Shown: in pieces, positions 1-9,559 of the stretch
How positions within the stretch are numbered: position 1 is the first letter of the stretch
How the letters are laid out: each line of letters starts with the position of its first letter
Origin: Brachyspira intermedia PWS/A
GTDB taxonomy: Bacteria > Spirochaetota > Brachyspiria > Brachyspirales > Brachyspiraceae
Direction of reading: 5' to 3'
Assembly (NCBI RefSeq): GCF_000223215.1
Contig: NC_017243.1
Span: forward strand, 2,480,001 to 2,544,000
DNA: 64,000 nt
Translations under genes and position numbers: made by a program
Notes under the pieces: model-generated
The model's input: the letters and a program-made list of their open reading frames with translations, nothing else
Told to the model about the DNA's origin: nothing
Databases searched by the model: none

Positions 1-870
1 GGCATAATAGATATAAAAGACGGAAGACACCCAGTTGTAGAAGTTAATCTAAAAACAGAAAGCTTCATTCCAAATGATACATATTTAGACAATAAAAATG
101 AACATATGCTTATAATTACAGGCCCTAATATGAGCGGTAAAAGTACATATTTAAGACAAACAGCTTTGATAGTACTTCTTGCTCAAATAGGTTCATTCGT
201 TCCTGCATCAAGTGCGAAAATTTCTATAGTTGACCGTATATTTACTCGCGTTGGTGCAAGCGATAATATAGCAAGAGGAGAAAGTACATTCTTAGTAGAA
301 ATGAATGAAACAGCATACATTCTAAATCATTGTACAGATAAAAGTCTTGTTATAATGGATGAAATAGGAAGAGGTACTTCAACTTATGACGGACTTTCTA
401 TTGCTTGGGCTATAGTAGAATATTTAGTTCATGAAGAAAATAAAAAAGCTAAAACTCTATTCGCTACTCACTATCATGAACTTACTATGCTTGAAGATTT
501 GGAAGGCGTTAAAAACTATAAAGTATTAGTTGAAGAATATAAAGATGAAATAATATTTATGAAAAAAGTTACTGAAGGAGCAGCTAAATCCAGTTATGGT
601 ATATATGCTGCAAAAATAGCCGGTGCCCCTAATAAAGTTATAAAAAGAGCCACTGAAATATTAAAAAGATTAGAAGCTGATGCTAGTGTTCAGGTGGAAA
701 ATATAGAATTAAATACTCAAAAATCTAAAAATATACTTCCGCTTTATGAAGAGCCTAAAATAATAGAAAAAGAAAGCGAAATAGAAAAAGAGATAAAAGA
801 TTTGAATATTAATACGATAACACCTCTTGATGCCATGAATTTAATTAATAAATGGAAGAACATGATATGA
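1..870 (+). CDS. mutS: DNA mismatch repair protein MutS, C-terminal part
   Basis: The reading frame is open from the first base, so the gene begins before the window; 289 residues are visible. It carries the MutS ATPase domain: Walker [10 protein letters not shown] at visible residues 41-49, the Walker B/D-loop region [13 protein letters not shown], and the switch histidine in ATHYHEL. The C-terminal tail ends with [15 protein letters not shown], the usual helical end of MutS. MutS binds mismatches as a dimer and uses ATP to recruit MutL. An internal ATG at 106 is not the start because the coding match continues upstream of it (DGRHPVVE, typical of MutS just before the P-loop). Nothing unusual is seen. 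Confidence 0.97.
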   Translation, partial: GIIDIKDGRHPVVEVNLKTESFIPNDTYLDNKNEHMLIITGPNMSGKSTYLRQTALIVLLAQIGSFVPASSAKISIVDRIFTRVGASDNIARGESTFLVEMNETAYILNHCTDKSLVIMDEIGRGTSTYDGLSIAWAIVEYLVHEENKKAKTLFATHYHELTMLEDLEGVKNYKVLVEEYKDEIIFMKKVTEGAAKSSYGIYAAKIAGAPNKVIKRATEILKRLEADASVQVENIELNTQKSKNILPLYEEPKIIEKESEIEKEIKDLNINTITPLDAMNLINKWKNMI

Positions 871-958
871 AAATATCATATTAATTTCATTGATTTTTTT
901 ATAAATTCAATTTTAAGAGGTTGCAAGCCGAAATTATAGTATAATAATGAGGTGTACA

Positions 959-1282
959 ATGACTGAACAATATTACTACAAATCAACAACTGAAAGAGAA
1001 TTCGACTGTGTAAAAGATGATGAGAGATTGATAGAAACTTTATCGGATAAGGGCTATACTGTTTATGCCATTGCACAAAAATCTAATCAATTAATACCAT
1101 ATCATGAACATCCTTCCGAAGAAATGGTAATAGTATTAAGCGGTAAAGTAAGATATATAGTAGAAGAAGAAATCGTAGATTTAGAAGAAGGCGATATTAT
1201 AAGGGTAAGACCGCATTCTGTGCATTCCATGATAGGAATTTCTGAAAACGGTATATCTAATTTACTTTTAGTATTTATTTAA
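959..1282 (+). CDS. Small single-domain cupin protein
   Basis: 107 residues forming one cupin barrel. Motif 1 is PYHEHPSEE followed by a glycine-rich turn and EGDIIRVRP; motif 2 is PHSVHSM. The two His of HEH, the Glu and the later His would bind one metal ion. I chose ATG 959 over the in-frame ATG 947 because a GAGGTG ribosome-binding site (949-954) overlaps the first and sits correctly for the second. The gene is monocistronic between mutS and a repeat element. Small cupins of this kind may be sugar or metabolite binding proteins or dioxygenases; the substrate cannot be told from sequence. Confidence 0.8.
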   Translation: MTEQYYYKSTTEREFDCVKDDERLIETLSDKGYTVYAIAQKSNQLIPYHEHPSEEMVIVLSGKVRYIVEEEIVDLEEGDIIRVRPHSVHSMIGISENGISNLLLVFI

Positions 1283-1333
1283 TCTTTTATAAATTAATAG
1301 TAAAAAATAAATATGTTACACTAAAAATTTTCA

Positions 1334-1556
1334 GTATATACCTAAACAACTATATTTTGTAATTTTTTACATTTTTGTAAATGTAAATTATATTTTTTTA
1401 TAAAATATGTTTTATTTATAAAATTACTTATTGTTTTTGTACAATAATAAGAGTAATCAACCGCACGTATAGCTGGCATTTGATAAGATGAAACAGTGCA
1501 GTGCGGAAAGGTGCCGCAGCTCGCGGTTGACAAAATATAATTGTTTAGGTGTATAC
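1334..1556. mobile_element. MITE-like repeat, copy A (two L-type ends)
   Basis: The left end (1334-1360) contains TATACCTAAACAACTATATT and the right end (1530-1556) is its inverted, slightly diverged copy ending in GTTTAGGTGTATAC. This makes terminal inverted repeats of about 27 bp around 223 bp. There is no coding capacity. The interior differs from the other copies: AT-rich up to 1455, then a GC-rich block (1459-1529) whose outer arms CAACCGC and GCGGTTG pair and which contains a hairpin TGCGG/CCGCA. The 14 bases before the left end (CTAAAAATTTTCAG) match the R-type end of the other copies, so an older copy may have lain alongside. This element fills the gap between the cupin gene and dcd. 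Confidence 0.7.
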
Positions 1557-1639
1557 TAAATATATTTAAAATGTAAAAATTGAAATGGATTATTTTTAAT
1601 ATAAAAGTATTAATTAAAAAATTTAATACAAATACTAAA

Positions 1640-2158
1640 TTATTTGAAATCTTTATAAAGCATACTAGGCTGAACATCAGTATTATTCTGATATTTGCTG
1701 CTTGTATATTCTTCATATTCTCCGTCTATTGTATGATAATAAAGCTGAGCTATTTCAACCCCTGGATATATTATTATAGGCTTTATACAGAAAATTTCTA
1801 AAGTCCAATAACCTGCAAATCCAACATCGCCGAAACCAGCAGTAATATGAATAAATATTCCAAGCCTTCCTATAGATGATCTGCCCTCTATCATAGGAAC
1901 GAATTTTTTTGTATTAGTATATTCCAAAGTTCTACCTAAATATAATTCATTAGGCTTTAACTCATAACCGCTTTTTGGTATTATTATTTCATCTACTTCA
2001 TTTGGTTTTTTCATATCAAGAACATTGTCTTTATATACTAAAAGTTTATCATGAAGTTTTACATTATAGCTATTAGAATTTAATTGTTTTCTATTAAATG
2101 GTTCTATTATTATATCTTTACCAAGATTTTTTTCTATTTCAAGTCCTGACAAAATCAT
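1640..2158 (-). CDS. dcd: dCTP deaminase
   Basis: 172 residues, full length for the trimeric Dcd/dUTPase fold. The conserved core reads EGRSSIGRLGIFIHITAGF, followed by GFAGYWTLEI; the Arg/Ser and the TAG motif shape the nucleotide pocket, and the Glu of TLE is the expected deamination residue. Dcd converts dCTP to dUTP and so feeds dTMP synthesis. The usual DPGF is GDVGF here. The single-function enzyme and the bifunctional dCTP deaminase/dUTPase cannot be separated with confidence. The gene stands alone, convergent with repeat copy A and divergent from pgi. Confidence 0.93.
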   Translation of the reverse strand: MILSGLEIEKNLGKDIIIEPFNRKQLNSNSYNVKLHDKLLVYKDNVLDMKKPNEVDEIIIPKSGYELKPNELYLGRTLEYTNTKKFVPMIEGRSSIGRLGIFIHITAGFGDVGFAGYWTLEIFCIKPIIIYPGVEIAQLYYHTIDGEYEEYTSSKYQNNTDVQPSMLYKDFK

Positions 2159-2258
2159 TTATTTATTTTCCTGCAATTTATTTTAAATTATTTCACTTTA
2201 TTTTTCGGTATTATTATAGTATAATTTATCGAGCAAAATAAAATGAGGGAGTTATTAA

Positions 2259-3590
2259 ATGCTATCTATAAATTATAAAAACGTTTTAGGATTTTTACAA
2301 GAGCATGAATTAGAATATCTTGCTGAGCATGCTAAATATGCAAATGAACTTCTTGAAAACAAAAAAGGTGCCGGCAATGACTTTTTGGGATGGGTTAATT
2401 TACCAACTGAAGCTTTAAAAATGGTTAAAGAAATCGATGAATTAGCTAAAGAAATAAGAGAAAATGCTGAAGTATTAGTATCTGTTGGTATAGGCGGTTC
2501 TTATTTAGGCGGTAAAGCAGTAATTGAATCATTTTTGAATCCTTTCTCTCAGGCTAAAAAAGGAAATACTCAAGTTGTATATGCAGGCCATAATATGAAC
2601 GGAGAATATTTCAAACATTTATTAGATTATTTAGAGGGAAAAGACTTCTATATTAATGTTATATCAAAAAGCGGTACTACAACTGAACCTGCTATAGCTT
2701 TCAGAATGTTAAAAGAATATGCTGAAAAAAGATACGGCAAAGATGGTGCTGCTAAAAGAATAATAGCTACTACAGATAAGGCTAAAGGTGCTTTAAAAAC
2801 TTTATCTACAGAAAATAAATATAGAACTTTTGTAATACCTGATGATGTTGGCGGAAGATATTCAGTTCTTACCCCTGTAGGACTTATACCTATAGCTGTT
2901 GCTGGAATCAATATAGAAGAATTTGTTAAAGGTTTCGATTCTATGGCAAAAATAACTAAAGAAATGGATTATAAGAAAAATCCTTCTATGTTATACGCTA
3001 TGCTTAGAAATGCTCTTTATAATAAAGGATTCAGCACAGAAATAATGGTTAACTATATACCTAGAATGCATTATGTATCTGAATGGTGGAAACAATTATA
3101 CGGTGAAAGCGAAGGTAAAGATAAAAAAGGTATATTCCCTGCTTCTGTTGATTTCTCTACTGACTTACACTCTTTAGGTCAATTCATACAAGATGGTAAA
3201 AGAGGATTATTTGAAACTGTTATAAGAGTTGATAAAGAAGATATTGATTTAAAAATGAAAAAAGAAGATTCTGATTTGGACGGACTTAATTATTTAGACG
3301 GAAAATCTTTACATGAAATTAATAAGTCAGCATTAGAAGCTACAGTTCTTGCCCATGTTGATGGAGGAGTACCAAATATCATAATAGATTTAGATAAAAT
3401 TACTCCATTCACTATTGGAGAGCTTTTATACTTCTTTGAAAAAGCATGCGGCATATCTGGTCATATACTTGGAGTTAATCCATTCGATCAGCCTGGTGTT
3501 GAAGCATACAAGAAAAATATGTTTGCTATGCTTGGTAAAAAAGGTTACGAGGAAATGGGTAAAACTTTAAGAGCTAGATTAGAAAAATAA
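2259..3590 (+). CDS. pgi: Glucose-6-phosphate isomerase
   Basis: 443 residues, the length of the short bacterial Pgi class. Visible motifs are GIGGSYLGGKA, the phosphate-binding SKSGTTTEP, the family signature GGRYSVLTPVG, and the C-terminal GVNPFDQPGVEAYKKN with the catalytic lysine. It interconverts glucose-6-phosphate and fructose-6-phosphate in the cytoplasm and would receive glucose-6-P released by the GH4 enzymes encoded further on. ATG 2259 has a GAGGGAG ribosome-binding site about 9 bases upstream. A hairpin terminator follows. Confidence 0.97.
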   Translation: MLSINYKNVLGFLQEHELEYLAEHAKYANELLENKKGAGNDFLGWVNLPTEALKMVKEIDELAKEIRENAEVLVSVGIGGSYLGGKAVIESFLNPFSQAKKGNTQVVYAGHNMNGEYFKHLLDYLEGKDFYINVISKSGTTTEPAIAFRMLKEYAEKRYGKDGAAKRIIATTDKAKGALKTLSTENKYRTFVIPDDVGGRYSVLTPVGLIPIAVAGINIEEFVKGFDSMAKITKEMDYKKNPSMLYAMLRNALYNKGFSTEIMVNYIPRMHYVSEWWKQLYGESEGKDKKGIFPASVDFSTDLHSLGQFIQDGKRGLFETVIRVDKEDIDLKMKKEDSDLDGLNYLDGKSLHEINKSALEATVLAHVDGGVPNIIIDLDKITPFTIGELLYFFEKACGISGHILGVNPFDQPGVEAYKKNMFAMLGKKGYEEMGKTLRARLEK

Positions 3591-3617
3591 TAATTATAAT
3601 AAAATATTATTAATAAG

Positions 3618-3660
3618 GCTGATAGTAAATGGTAAATAAAATTTATTATCAGCTTTAATT
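3618..3660. terminator. Terminator between pgi and the convergent methyltransferase gene
   Basis: A 13-bp stem GCTGATAGTAAAT / ATTTATTATCAGC (one G-T wobble) is followed by a T-rich run. It lies between two convergent stop codons and could serve both. Confidence 0.75.
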
Positions 3661-3672
3661 TTTATATATCAA

Positions 3673-4293
3673 TTATTTTTTTCCTACAACTGAATATATA
3701 AAACCTTTTATTTGTTTTTTATCTATTACTTCAAATCCGTTTTTTATCATTAGTTTAGATATACCTTCTTTGTTTTCTGTATGACAATCTCCGCTTTTCA
3801 TTATTTTAAATAAAATATGATTATCTATCCAAGCTGCAATTCCTCCAACTCCTGTATCTGATAATATATAAAGTCCTCCTTTTTTAAGAACTCGGTAAGC
3901 CTCTCTCATAGCTTCATTAGGATATGGATAATGATGAAAACTTTGTATACATGTTACTATATCAAAAGTATCATCATCAAAAGGGAGTTTATTTGCACTG
4001 CCCAAAATAAATTCGGCATTCTTTATTTTTTTAGATTTTGCAATCTTTATCATCTCTTCTGATAAATCAAGACCGTAAAATTCTGCCATTTCTTTATCCT
4101 TTAGCATATTTATTAAATAACCTGTTCCAGAGCCTATATCTAGCAGTTTATTATAATCTATATTTTTTAAATATTCTGACACATAATTACAGCTTATTTT
4201 TCCGTATTTAGAATAATAAATTGTATCCTTTTTATCATAAATACTAGCTTGCTTATTAAAATGTTCTTTTGATAATTTTTCATAATCTTTCAT
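3673..4293 (-). CDS. Class I SAM-dependent methyltransferase
   Basis: 206 residues of the Methyltransf_11/UbiE-like fold. Motif I DIGSGTGYL lies near residue 52; the acidic residue after strand 2 is in YGLDLSEEMI; post-motif FDIVTCIQSFHHYPYP and motif VLKKGGLYILSDT follow. It would transfer a methyl group from S-adenosylmethionine in the cytoplasm; the acceptor is unknown. The nearest named families are UbiE/MenG and arsenite or small-molecule methyltransferases, but no diagnostic residues favour one. Monocistronic, with divergent spacing of 213 bp to the next lipoprotein gene. Confidence 0.85.
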   Translation of the reverse strand: MKDYEKLSKEHFNKQASIYDKKDTIYYSKYGKISCNYVSEYLKNIDYNKLLDIGSGTGYLINMLKDKEMAEFYGLDLSEEMIKIAKSKKIKNAEFILGSANKLPFDDDTFDIVTCIQSFHHYPYPNEAMREAYRVLKKGGLYILSDTGVGGIAAWIDNHILFKIMKSGDCHTENKEGISKLMIKNGFEVIDKKQIKGFIYSVVGKK

Positions 4294-4506
4294 AAATATT
4301 TCCCCATATATAAAAAAAGTTAGTATATTCTAACATTTAAAATAATTAAATCAATAATAATTTTTACTAATATTTTCATATATTCAATTATGTAAAAATA
4401 AATTATTTTCAAAAAAATACATTATTTCATATTATTTTATATTGTATTTATTTCTATTTATTATATAAACTGTTTTATATATCAATAATTTTTAAAGGAA
4501 AACATT

Positions 4507-5193
4507 ATGAAAAAAATATTAATACTTTTTACTATTGTTATATCTTTTATATCAATAGTATCATGCTCCAATCAATCAGAAAAACAAAATAATAATTCAC
4601 AGCAAAATGGTCAAAAAATATTAAAAGAAGGAGAATGGGATATTAATCCAAAACAAATAAATGAAGTAGATGAAAACATAAAAACAATTTTTGATAATAC
4701 TGTTAAAAATTTATTAGGTGTAAAAAGAGAATTAATGCTCTATATTGGAAGCCAAAATCTTAATGGTACCAACTATGCTTTTATATGCCGAAGCGAAATA
4801 ACATATCCTTCAGCATTGCCTTACTATGAAATTATTATATGCAATGTATCTCCTTCAAATGAAATATCTATAGTAAAATTAGAAAAGATAATAGAAAGCA
4901 GTCAGAGCAGTGTAGGCGGAATAGTATGCACATCATCTGATGAAGCTAAAATTAATATATCAAATTCTAAAGAAGCTAATGATATCATCAAAGTATTTAA
5001 AAATGCTGTTAAAGATATTAAAGATACAAAATATACTCCTGAACTTTATGCTGCAAGCCAAGTTGTAAAGGGAATCAATTATTATTTTATAGCTCATGCA
5101 GAACTTAATGACGGAACTCATTCAATAAAATTACTAACAATAAATAATTTTACAGAATCAAGCGAAGTTATTGAAGTAAAAAATATTTTATGA
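4507..5193 (+). CDS. Lipoprotein with two related halves
   Basis: 228 residues. The signal peptide MKKILILFTIVISFISIVSC ends in a lipobox (SIVSC) with Cys20, followed by an Asn/Gln-rich linker. The mature part looks internally duplicated: residues about 52-100 (NEVDENIKTIFDN..., LMLYIGSQNLNGTNYAFICRSE) resemble about 157-205 (SKEANDIIKVFKN..., PELYAASQVVKGINYYFIAHAE). The shared pattern is a helix followed by L-Y-a-S-Q-G-x-N-Y-x-F-I. Function is unknown; a periplasm-facing lipid-anchored protein is expected. AAAGGA precedes the ATG. Confidence 0.7.
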   Translation: MKKILILFTIVISFISIVSCSNQSEKQNNNSQQNGQKILKEGEWDINPKQINEVDENIKTIFDNTVKNLLGVKRELMLYIGSQNLNGTNYAFICRSEITYPSALPYYEIIICNVSPSNEISIVKLEKIIESSQSSVGGIVCTSSDEAKINISNSKEANDIIKVFKNAVKDIKDTKYTPELYAASQVVKGINYYFIAHAELNDGTHSIKLLTINNFTESSEVIEVKNIL

Positions 5194-5309
5194 TATCAAG
5201 AATTTAGGAGTTATGTAAACTCATTATTAAAAATATTATAGTTCAATTAACATAACAATGCAGATTTATGATATCCTTAACCGATAATAATCTGTAAGAG
5301 GGTATCAAC

Positions 5310-6986
5310 ATGAGAAACATAAGATATAAATATTTGTTTGTTATTTTATCGGTAGTATTCATTTCTACTTTAGAAAATTTATATGGTCAAATCGCCGTAA
5401 ATACCTATTCTTTAGAAATTACTACTAACGATATAGAAATAGTTAAGTTTATAAATGGATATCAGCTTTATTTAAAGAAAAAGCCGAATGTATACGGATA
5501 TAGAATACAATTAAAAAGCCAAGATGGTTTTAATTCTTATCTTCATATTGATAATAGCGGCAGTACTAACTCTATAGTAAGAATAAGAGAAAGCGATTAT
5601 CATTATAAACTTGGGGAAGTATTTAAAGTATTTATTCCACAAAATGTATATTTGGATAGAAGAAACAATAATTCTCCATTTACTTTAAGGGATAATATTA
5701 CTCTAGTTTTAGAAGCCTATAATATCAACAATGAGACTTTAATAAATAATGAAATAATATTAAAGGCAAATAATGCAGAAATTTCAACACCTACTATAAC
5801 ACTTAGAAATGTTGAAAAAGAAGGCGATCTATATGCATTTTATCTATACTACTCTGGAGGCGATAATGGAGAATATGCATTTTATGTAAGAGAAGGAAGA
5901 ACAAATACATCATATAAATTAATAGATACTTCTTATGGAAATACTGGAAATTATGACAGCAGCGGTATTATATTAGAAGATACTTTTAATAGATCATTAG
6001 GTAAAAAACTCTATATAAAAGCATATTTTAAACAGTTGCCTGAAGATAGATATTTATCTTTCAATGTATTTAATACTCAGGGTGAAAGCTTTACTTATCC
6101 TATAGATTATGTTATAGAAACTACAAATGTACAAAAGGAAGTAGTACCTCCTCAAATCCCTAACGGAGGAAATGAAGGTCCCGTACAAATAAGACCTAGA
6201 GATAGAGTTATAGAAACTTCTACAAATACTATAATAGTAAAAAAAGATGCTCAGCCTCAAAAAGAAAATAATGAGATAAAAATTTTATCTTCTGCTAATA
6301 TTGTTGAAAATCCTGTAACAGAAGAAAAACCAATTATCGAAGAACCTGAAGTAAAAGAAAATTTCAATTATAACTTGGAAGCTATGGATAATTTAAATAA
6401 TGCTAGTAAATCATTCAATACCCCTAATAATTATGTAAAAGATCAAGAAGAATTGAGTGATAAATTTAAAGGCATTATTAAAAGATATAAAGATGAAGGA
6501 AGCATAGACTTAGTTGTAGTGCTAGATACAACAGAAAGTATGCATCCTTATTTGAAAACTATAAAAAGAGATATAAGGGGTATGGTTACAGAATTATTCG
6601 ATAATCATAAATATTCAAGAGTAGGTTTTTTGCTTTACAGAGATGTTAAAGATACTTATCTTACAAAAAAGATAGATTTCAGCGATAATATTAACTTTAT
6701 AAATAGAGAAGTTAATTATTTCTATGCAGCAGGAGGCGGAGATAAGGCAGAACCTATGTATGAAGCTTTACAGGAAGCATTAGAAACATTTGATTATATT
6801 AATCAAAAAAGATTAATAATAGTTATCACAGATGCACCTGCTAAAGTTATTGGAAGAGCTAATTTGGATTTGAATTTATCTACAGCTAAACAAAAAAATG
6901 TTACTGTAGAATTTGTATTAGCTTCCGAAATAGAAGAAGAGGAAGAAGATCTTTCTGATGATTATTTATACTTCTTTAATTTCTAA
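5310..6986 (+). CDS. Secreted von Willebrand factor A domain protein
   Basis: 558 residues. A hydrophobic signal sequence lies in the first 27 residues (start MRNIRYKYLF, likely cleavage after LYGQ). The N-terminal two thirds is beta-rich with no recognisable family; a proline/glutamate-rich linker spans about 280-350. A VWA domain begins near 400 with the metal site DTTES at 406-410 (DxTxS instead of DxSxS), then GFLLYRDVKD and the strand RLIIVITDAPAK. The protein ends soon after an acidic stretch EIEEEEEDLSDD. VWA domains bind protein partners through a metal ion; location is periplasmic or surface. Ribosome-binding site GAGGG at 5299. Confidence 0.8.
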   Translation: MRNIRYKYLFVILSVVFISTLENLYGQIAVNTYSLEITTNDIEIVKFINGYQLYLKKKPNVYGYRIQLKSQDGFNSYLHIDNSGSTNSIVRIRESDYHYKLGEVFKVFIPQNVYLDRRNNNSPFTLRDNITLVLEAYNINNETLINNEIILKANNAEISTPTITLRNVEKEGDLYAFYLYYSGGDNGEYAFYVREGRTNTSYKLIDTSYGNTGNYDSSGIILEDTFNRSLGKKLYIKAYFKQLPEDRYLSFNVFNTQGESFTYPIDYVIETTNVQKEVVPPQIPNGGNEGPVQIRPRDRVIETSTNTIIVKKDAQPQKENNEIKILSSANIVENPVTEEKPIIEEPEVKENFNYNLEAMDNLNNASKSFNTPNNYVKDQEELSDKFKGIIKRYKDEGSIDLVVVLDTTESMHPYLKTIKRDIRGMVTELFDNHKYSRVGFLLYRDVKDTYLTKKIDFSDNINFINREVNYFYAAGGGDKAEPMYEALQEALETFDYINQKRLIIVITDAPAKVIGRANLDLNLSTAKQKNVTVEFVLASEIEEEEEDLSDDYLYFFNF

Positions 6987-7010
6987 ATATATGTTGATAA
7001 TAATGAATGA

Positions 7011-7044
7011 AAAGCCCTTACCAAATAAGGTTTGGGCTTTTATT
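7011..7044. terminator. Terminator between the VWA gene and the convergent PAP2 gene
   Basis: The stem AAAGCCC..ACC / GGT..GGGCTTT is followed by TTATTATATT. It lies between convergent stops. Confidence 0.85.
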
Positions 7045-7048
7045 ATAT

Positions 7049-7639
7049 TTATGGGTTATCAAATTTATTTATGATTGGAATTTGATTTAATCTATATTCA
7101 ATATTCAATCTTTTAAAAATAAAATAAGTTAAACAAGATACTGTTATCCCAATAAATGCCCCGAATACTACATCACTAGGATAATGAACTACTAAATAAA
7201 TTCTAGAAAAACCTATTAATGCTGCAATCAATACAGCTATAAAACTATATTTCTTATTAAAATAAAGAAAAATAGGAAAAAGCACAGCAAATGATGCAGT
7301 AGTATGAGAGGAAGGACATGAAAATGAAGTTTCAAGATGCTTGCCAACAGCAATCCAATATTCATTATAAATGGGATCTGTAAAAGGACGTTCTCTTGCT
7401 ATCAATGGTTTTAATATTATAGCTCCTATAAATATAGATATAAATAAACTTACAGCCATATTAATACCGCAAACTCTAGTCCTTTTTATAAATATTAATA
7501 TAATTGTAAATACCATCAAAGGAATTGATTCGCCTAAATATGTTATAGATGAAAAAAACAAATCTAATATTTGATAATTATTATGTAAACTATGAGCAAA
7601 TTCTATTATAGTTTTATCGAATATATTTATTATCTGCAT
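7049..7639 (-). CDS. PAP2-family membrane phosphatase
   Basis: 196 residues with about five to six hydrophobic segments. All three PAP2 motifs are present: KPLIARERP (KX6RP), CPSSHTTASFA (PSxH), and SRIYLVVHYPSD (SRX5HX3D). These form the vanadium-haloperoxidase-like site that dephosphorylates lipid phosphates. A likely role is undecaprenyl diphosphate recycling or phosphatidylglycerophosphate hydrolysis at the outer face of the inner membrane. The family alone does not decide between these, so I give no gene symbol. Confidence 0.87.
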   Translation of the reverse strand: MQIINIFDKTIIEFAHSLHNNYQILDLFFSSITYLGESIPLMVFTIILIFIKRTRVCGINMAVSLFISIFIGAIILKPLIARERPFTDPIYNEYWIAVGKHLETSFSCPSSHTTASFAVLFPIFLYFNKKYSFIAVLIAALIGFSRIYLVVHYPSDVVFGAFIGITVSCLTYFIFKRLNIEYRLNQIPIINKFDNP

Positions 7640-7712
7640 TTATGATTCCTGTAATTAATTTTTTAATAAAACAATTATATTATAAATATGTAATAAATTT
7701 TTTAGTAATAGT

Positions 7713-8128
7713 GTATACCTAAACAACTATATTTTGTCGAAATAATTTTTTAATTTAAAATATTTTCAGGGCTTTGCCCACCGCTCTGCGTACTTCGTAC
7801 CCCCCCACTTCTTTTGCGACTGAAGGAAGTACCTGCGACTGAAAGGAGTACCTGACGAAGTCCACTGTAAGTGTAGGTATGGTATTGCCACAAAGAAGCT
7901 ATATCCTCGACAGGCTCGGATACGCTTCGCGAAAGGCTATATTTTATCTTAAATTTAATGAATTACCTTACATATAAGACAATTTTAATATGATTTAGTA
8001 CTAATTTTTACACTTGCACTTTCGCCGTAGGCGTACTTCGTATGGTTCTTTGACGAAGTCCGCCTGTGGCGTGCGGCGGGAAAAAGAACAATAAAAAATT
8101 GACAAACTTAAAAATTTTCAGTATATAC
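7713..8128. mobile_element. MITE-like repeat, copy B
   Basis: The left end reads GTATACCTAAACAACTATAT and the right end TTAAAAATTTTCAGTATATAC, preceded by TTGACAAAC. The first 9 and last 5 bases of the two ends pair as imperfect inverted repeats; the middles differ (L and R types). The interior is GC-richer and mosaic, with the repeated short blocks GACGAAGTCC and GGAAGTACCTGCGACTGA, and a GCCGTAGGCGTACTTCG block near the R end. No open frame of credible coding character is seen. The element fills the 555-bp gap between the PAP2 gene and the GH4 gene. Confidence 0.75.
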
Positions 8129-8129
8129 A

Positions 8130-8170
8130 AAAAATAGGAAAGGAGTAATAATTACCCTTCCCTATTCTAA
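8130..8170 (-). terminator. Terminator of the alpha-glucoside operon
   Basis: On the minus strand, TAGGGAAGGG pairs with CCTTTCCTA and is followed by TTTTTTG. It lies 25-65 bases beyond the stop of the GH4 gene and directly abuts the end of repeat copy B. Confidence 0.7.
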
Positions 8171-8194
8171 TATCATATAATTATTAAAAAATAA

Positions 8195-9550
<1,356 letters not shown>

Positions 9551-9559
9551 TTAGTATTA

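Noticed and set aside
921-945. Promoter TTGCAA..TATAAT before the cupin gene
   Set aside because: The spacing is only 13 bases; the -10-like box may be real but the pair cannot be supported.
1461-1530. tRNA-like gene in copy A
   Set aside because: The 7-bp terminal stem suggests an acceptor arm, but no anticodon arm or GTTCGA-type T loop can be placed, and it lies inside a mobile repeat.
1580-1801. 73-residue plus-strand frame opposite dcd
   Set aside because: It lies antisense to the conserved dcd coding region and has no independent support.
7713-8128. CRISPR array in the short repeated blocks of copies B-D
   Set aside because: The blocks are not regularly spaced, there are no unique spacers of equal length, and no cas gene is near.
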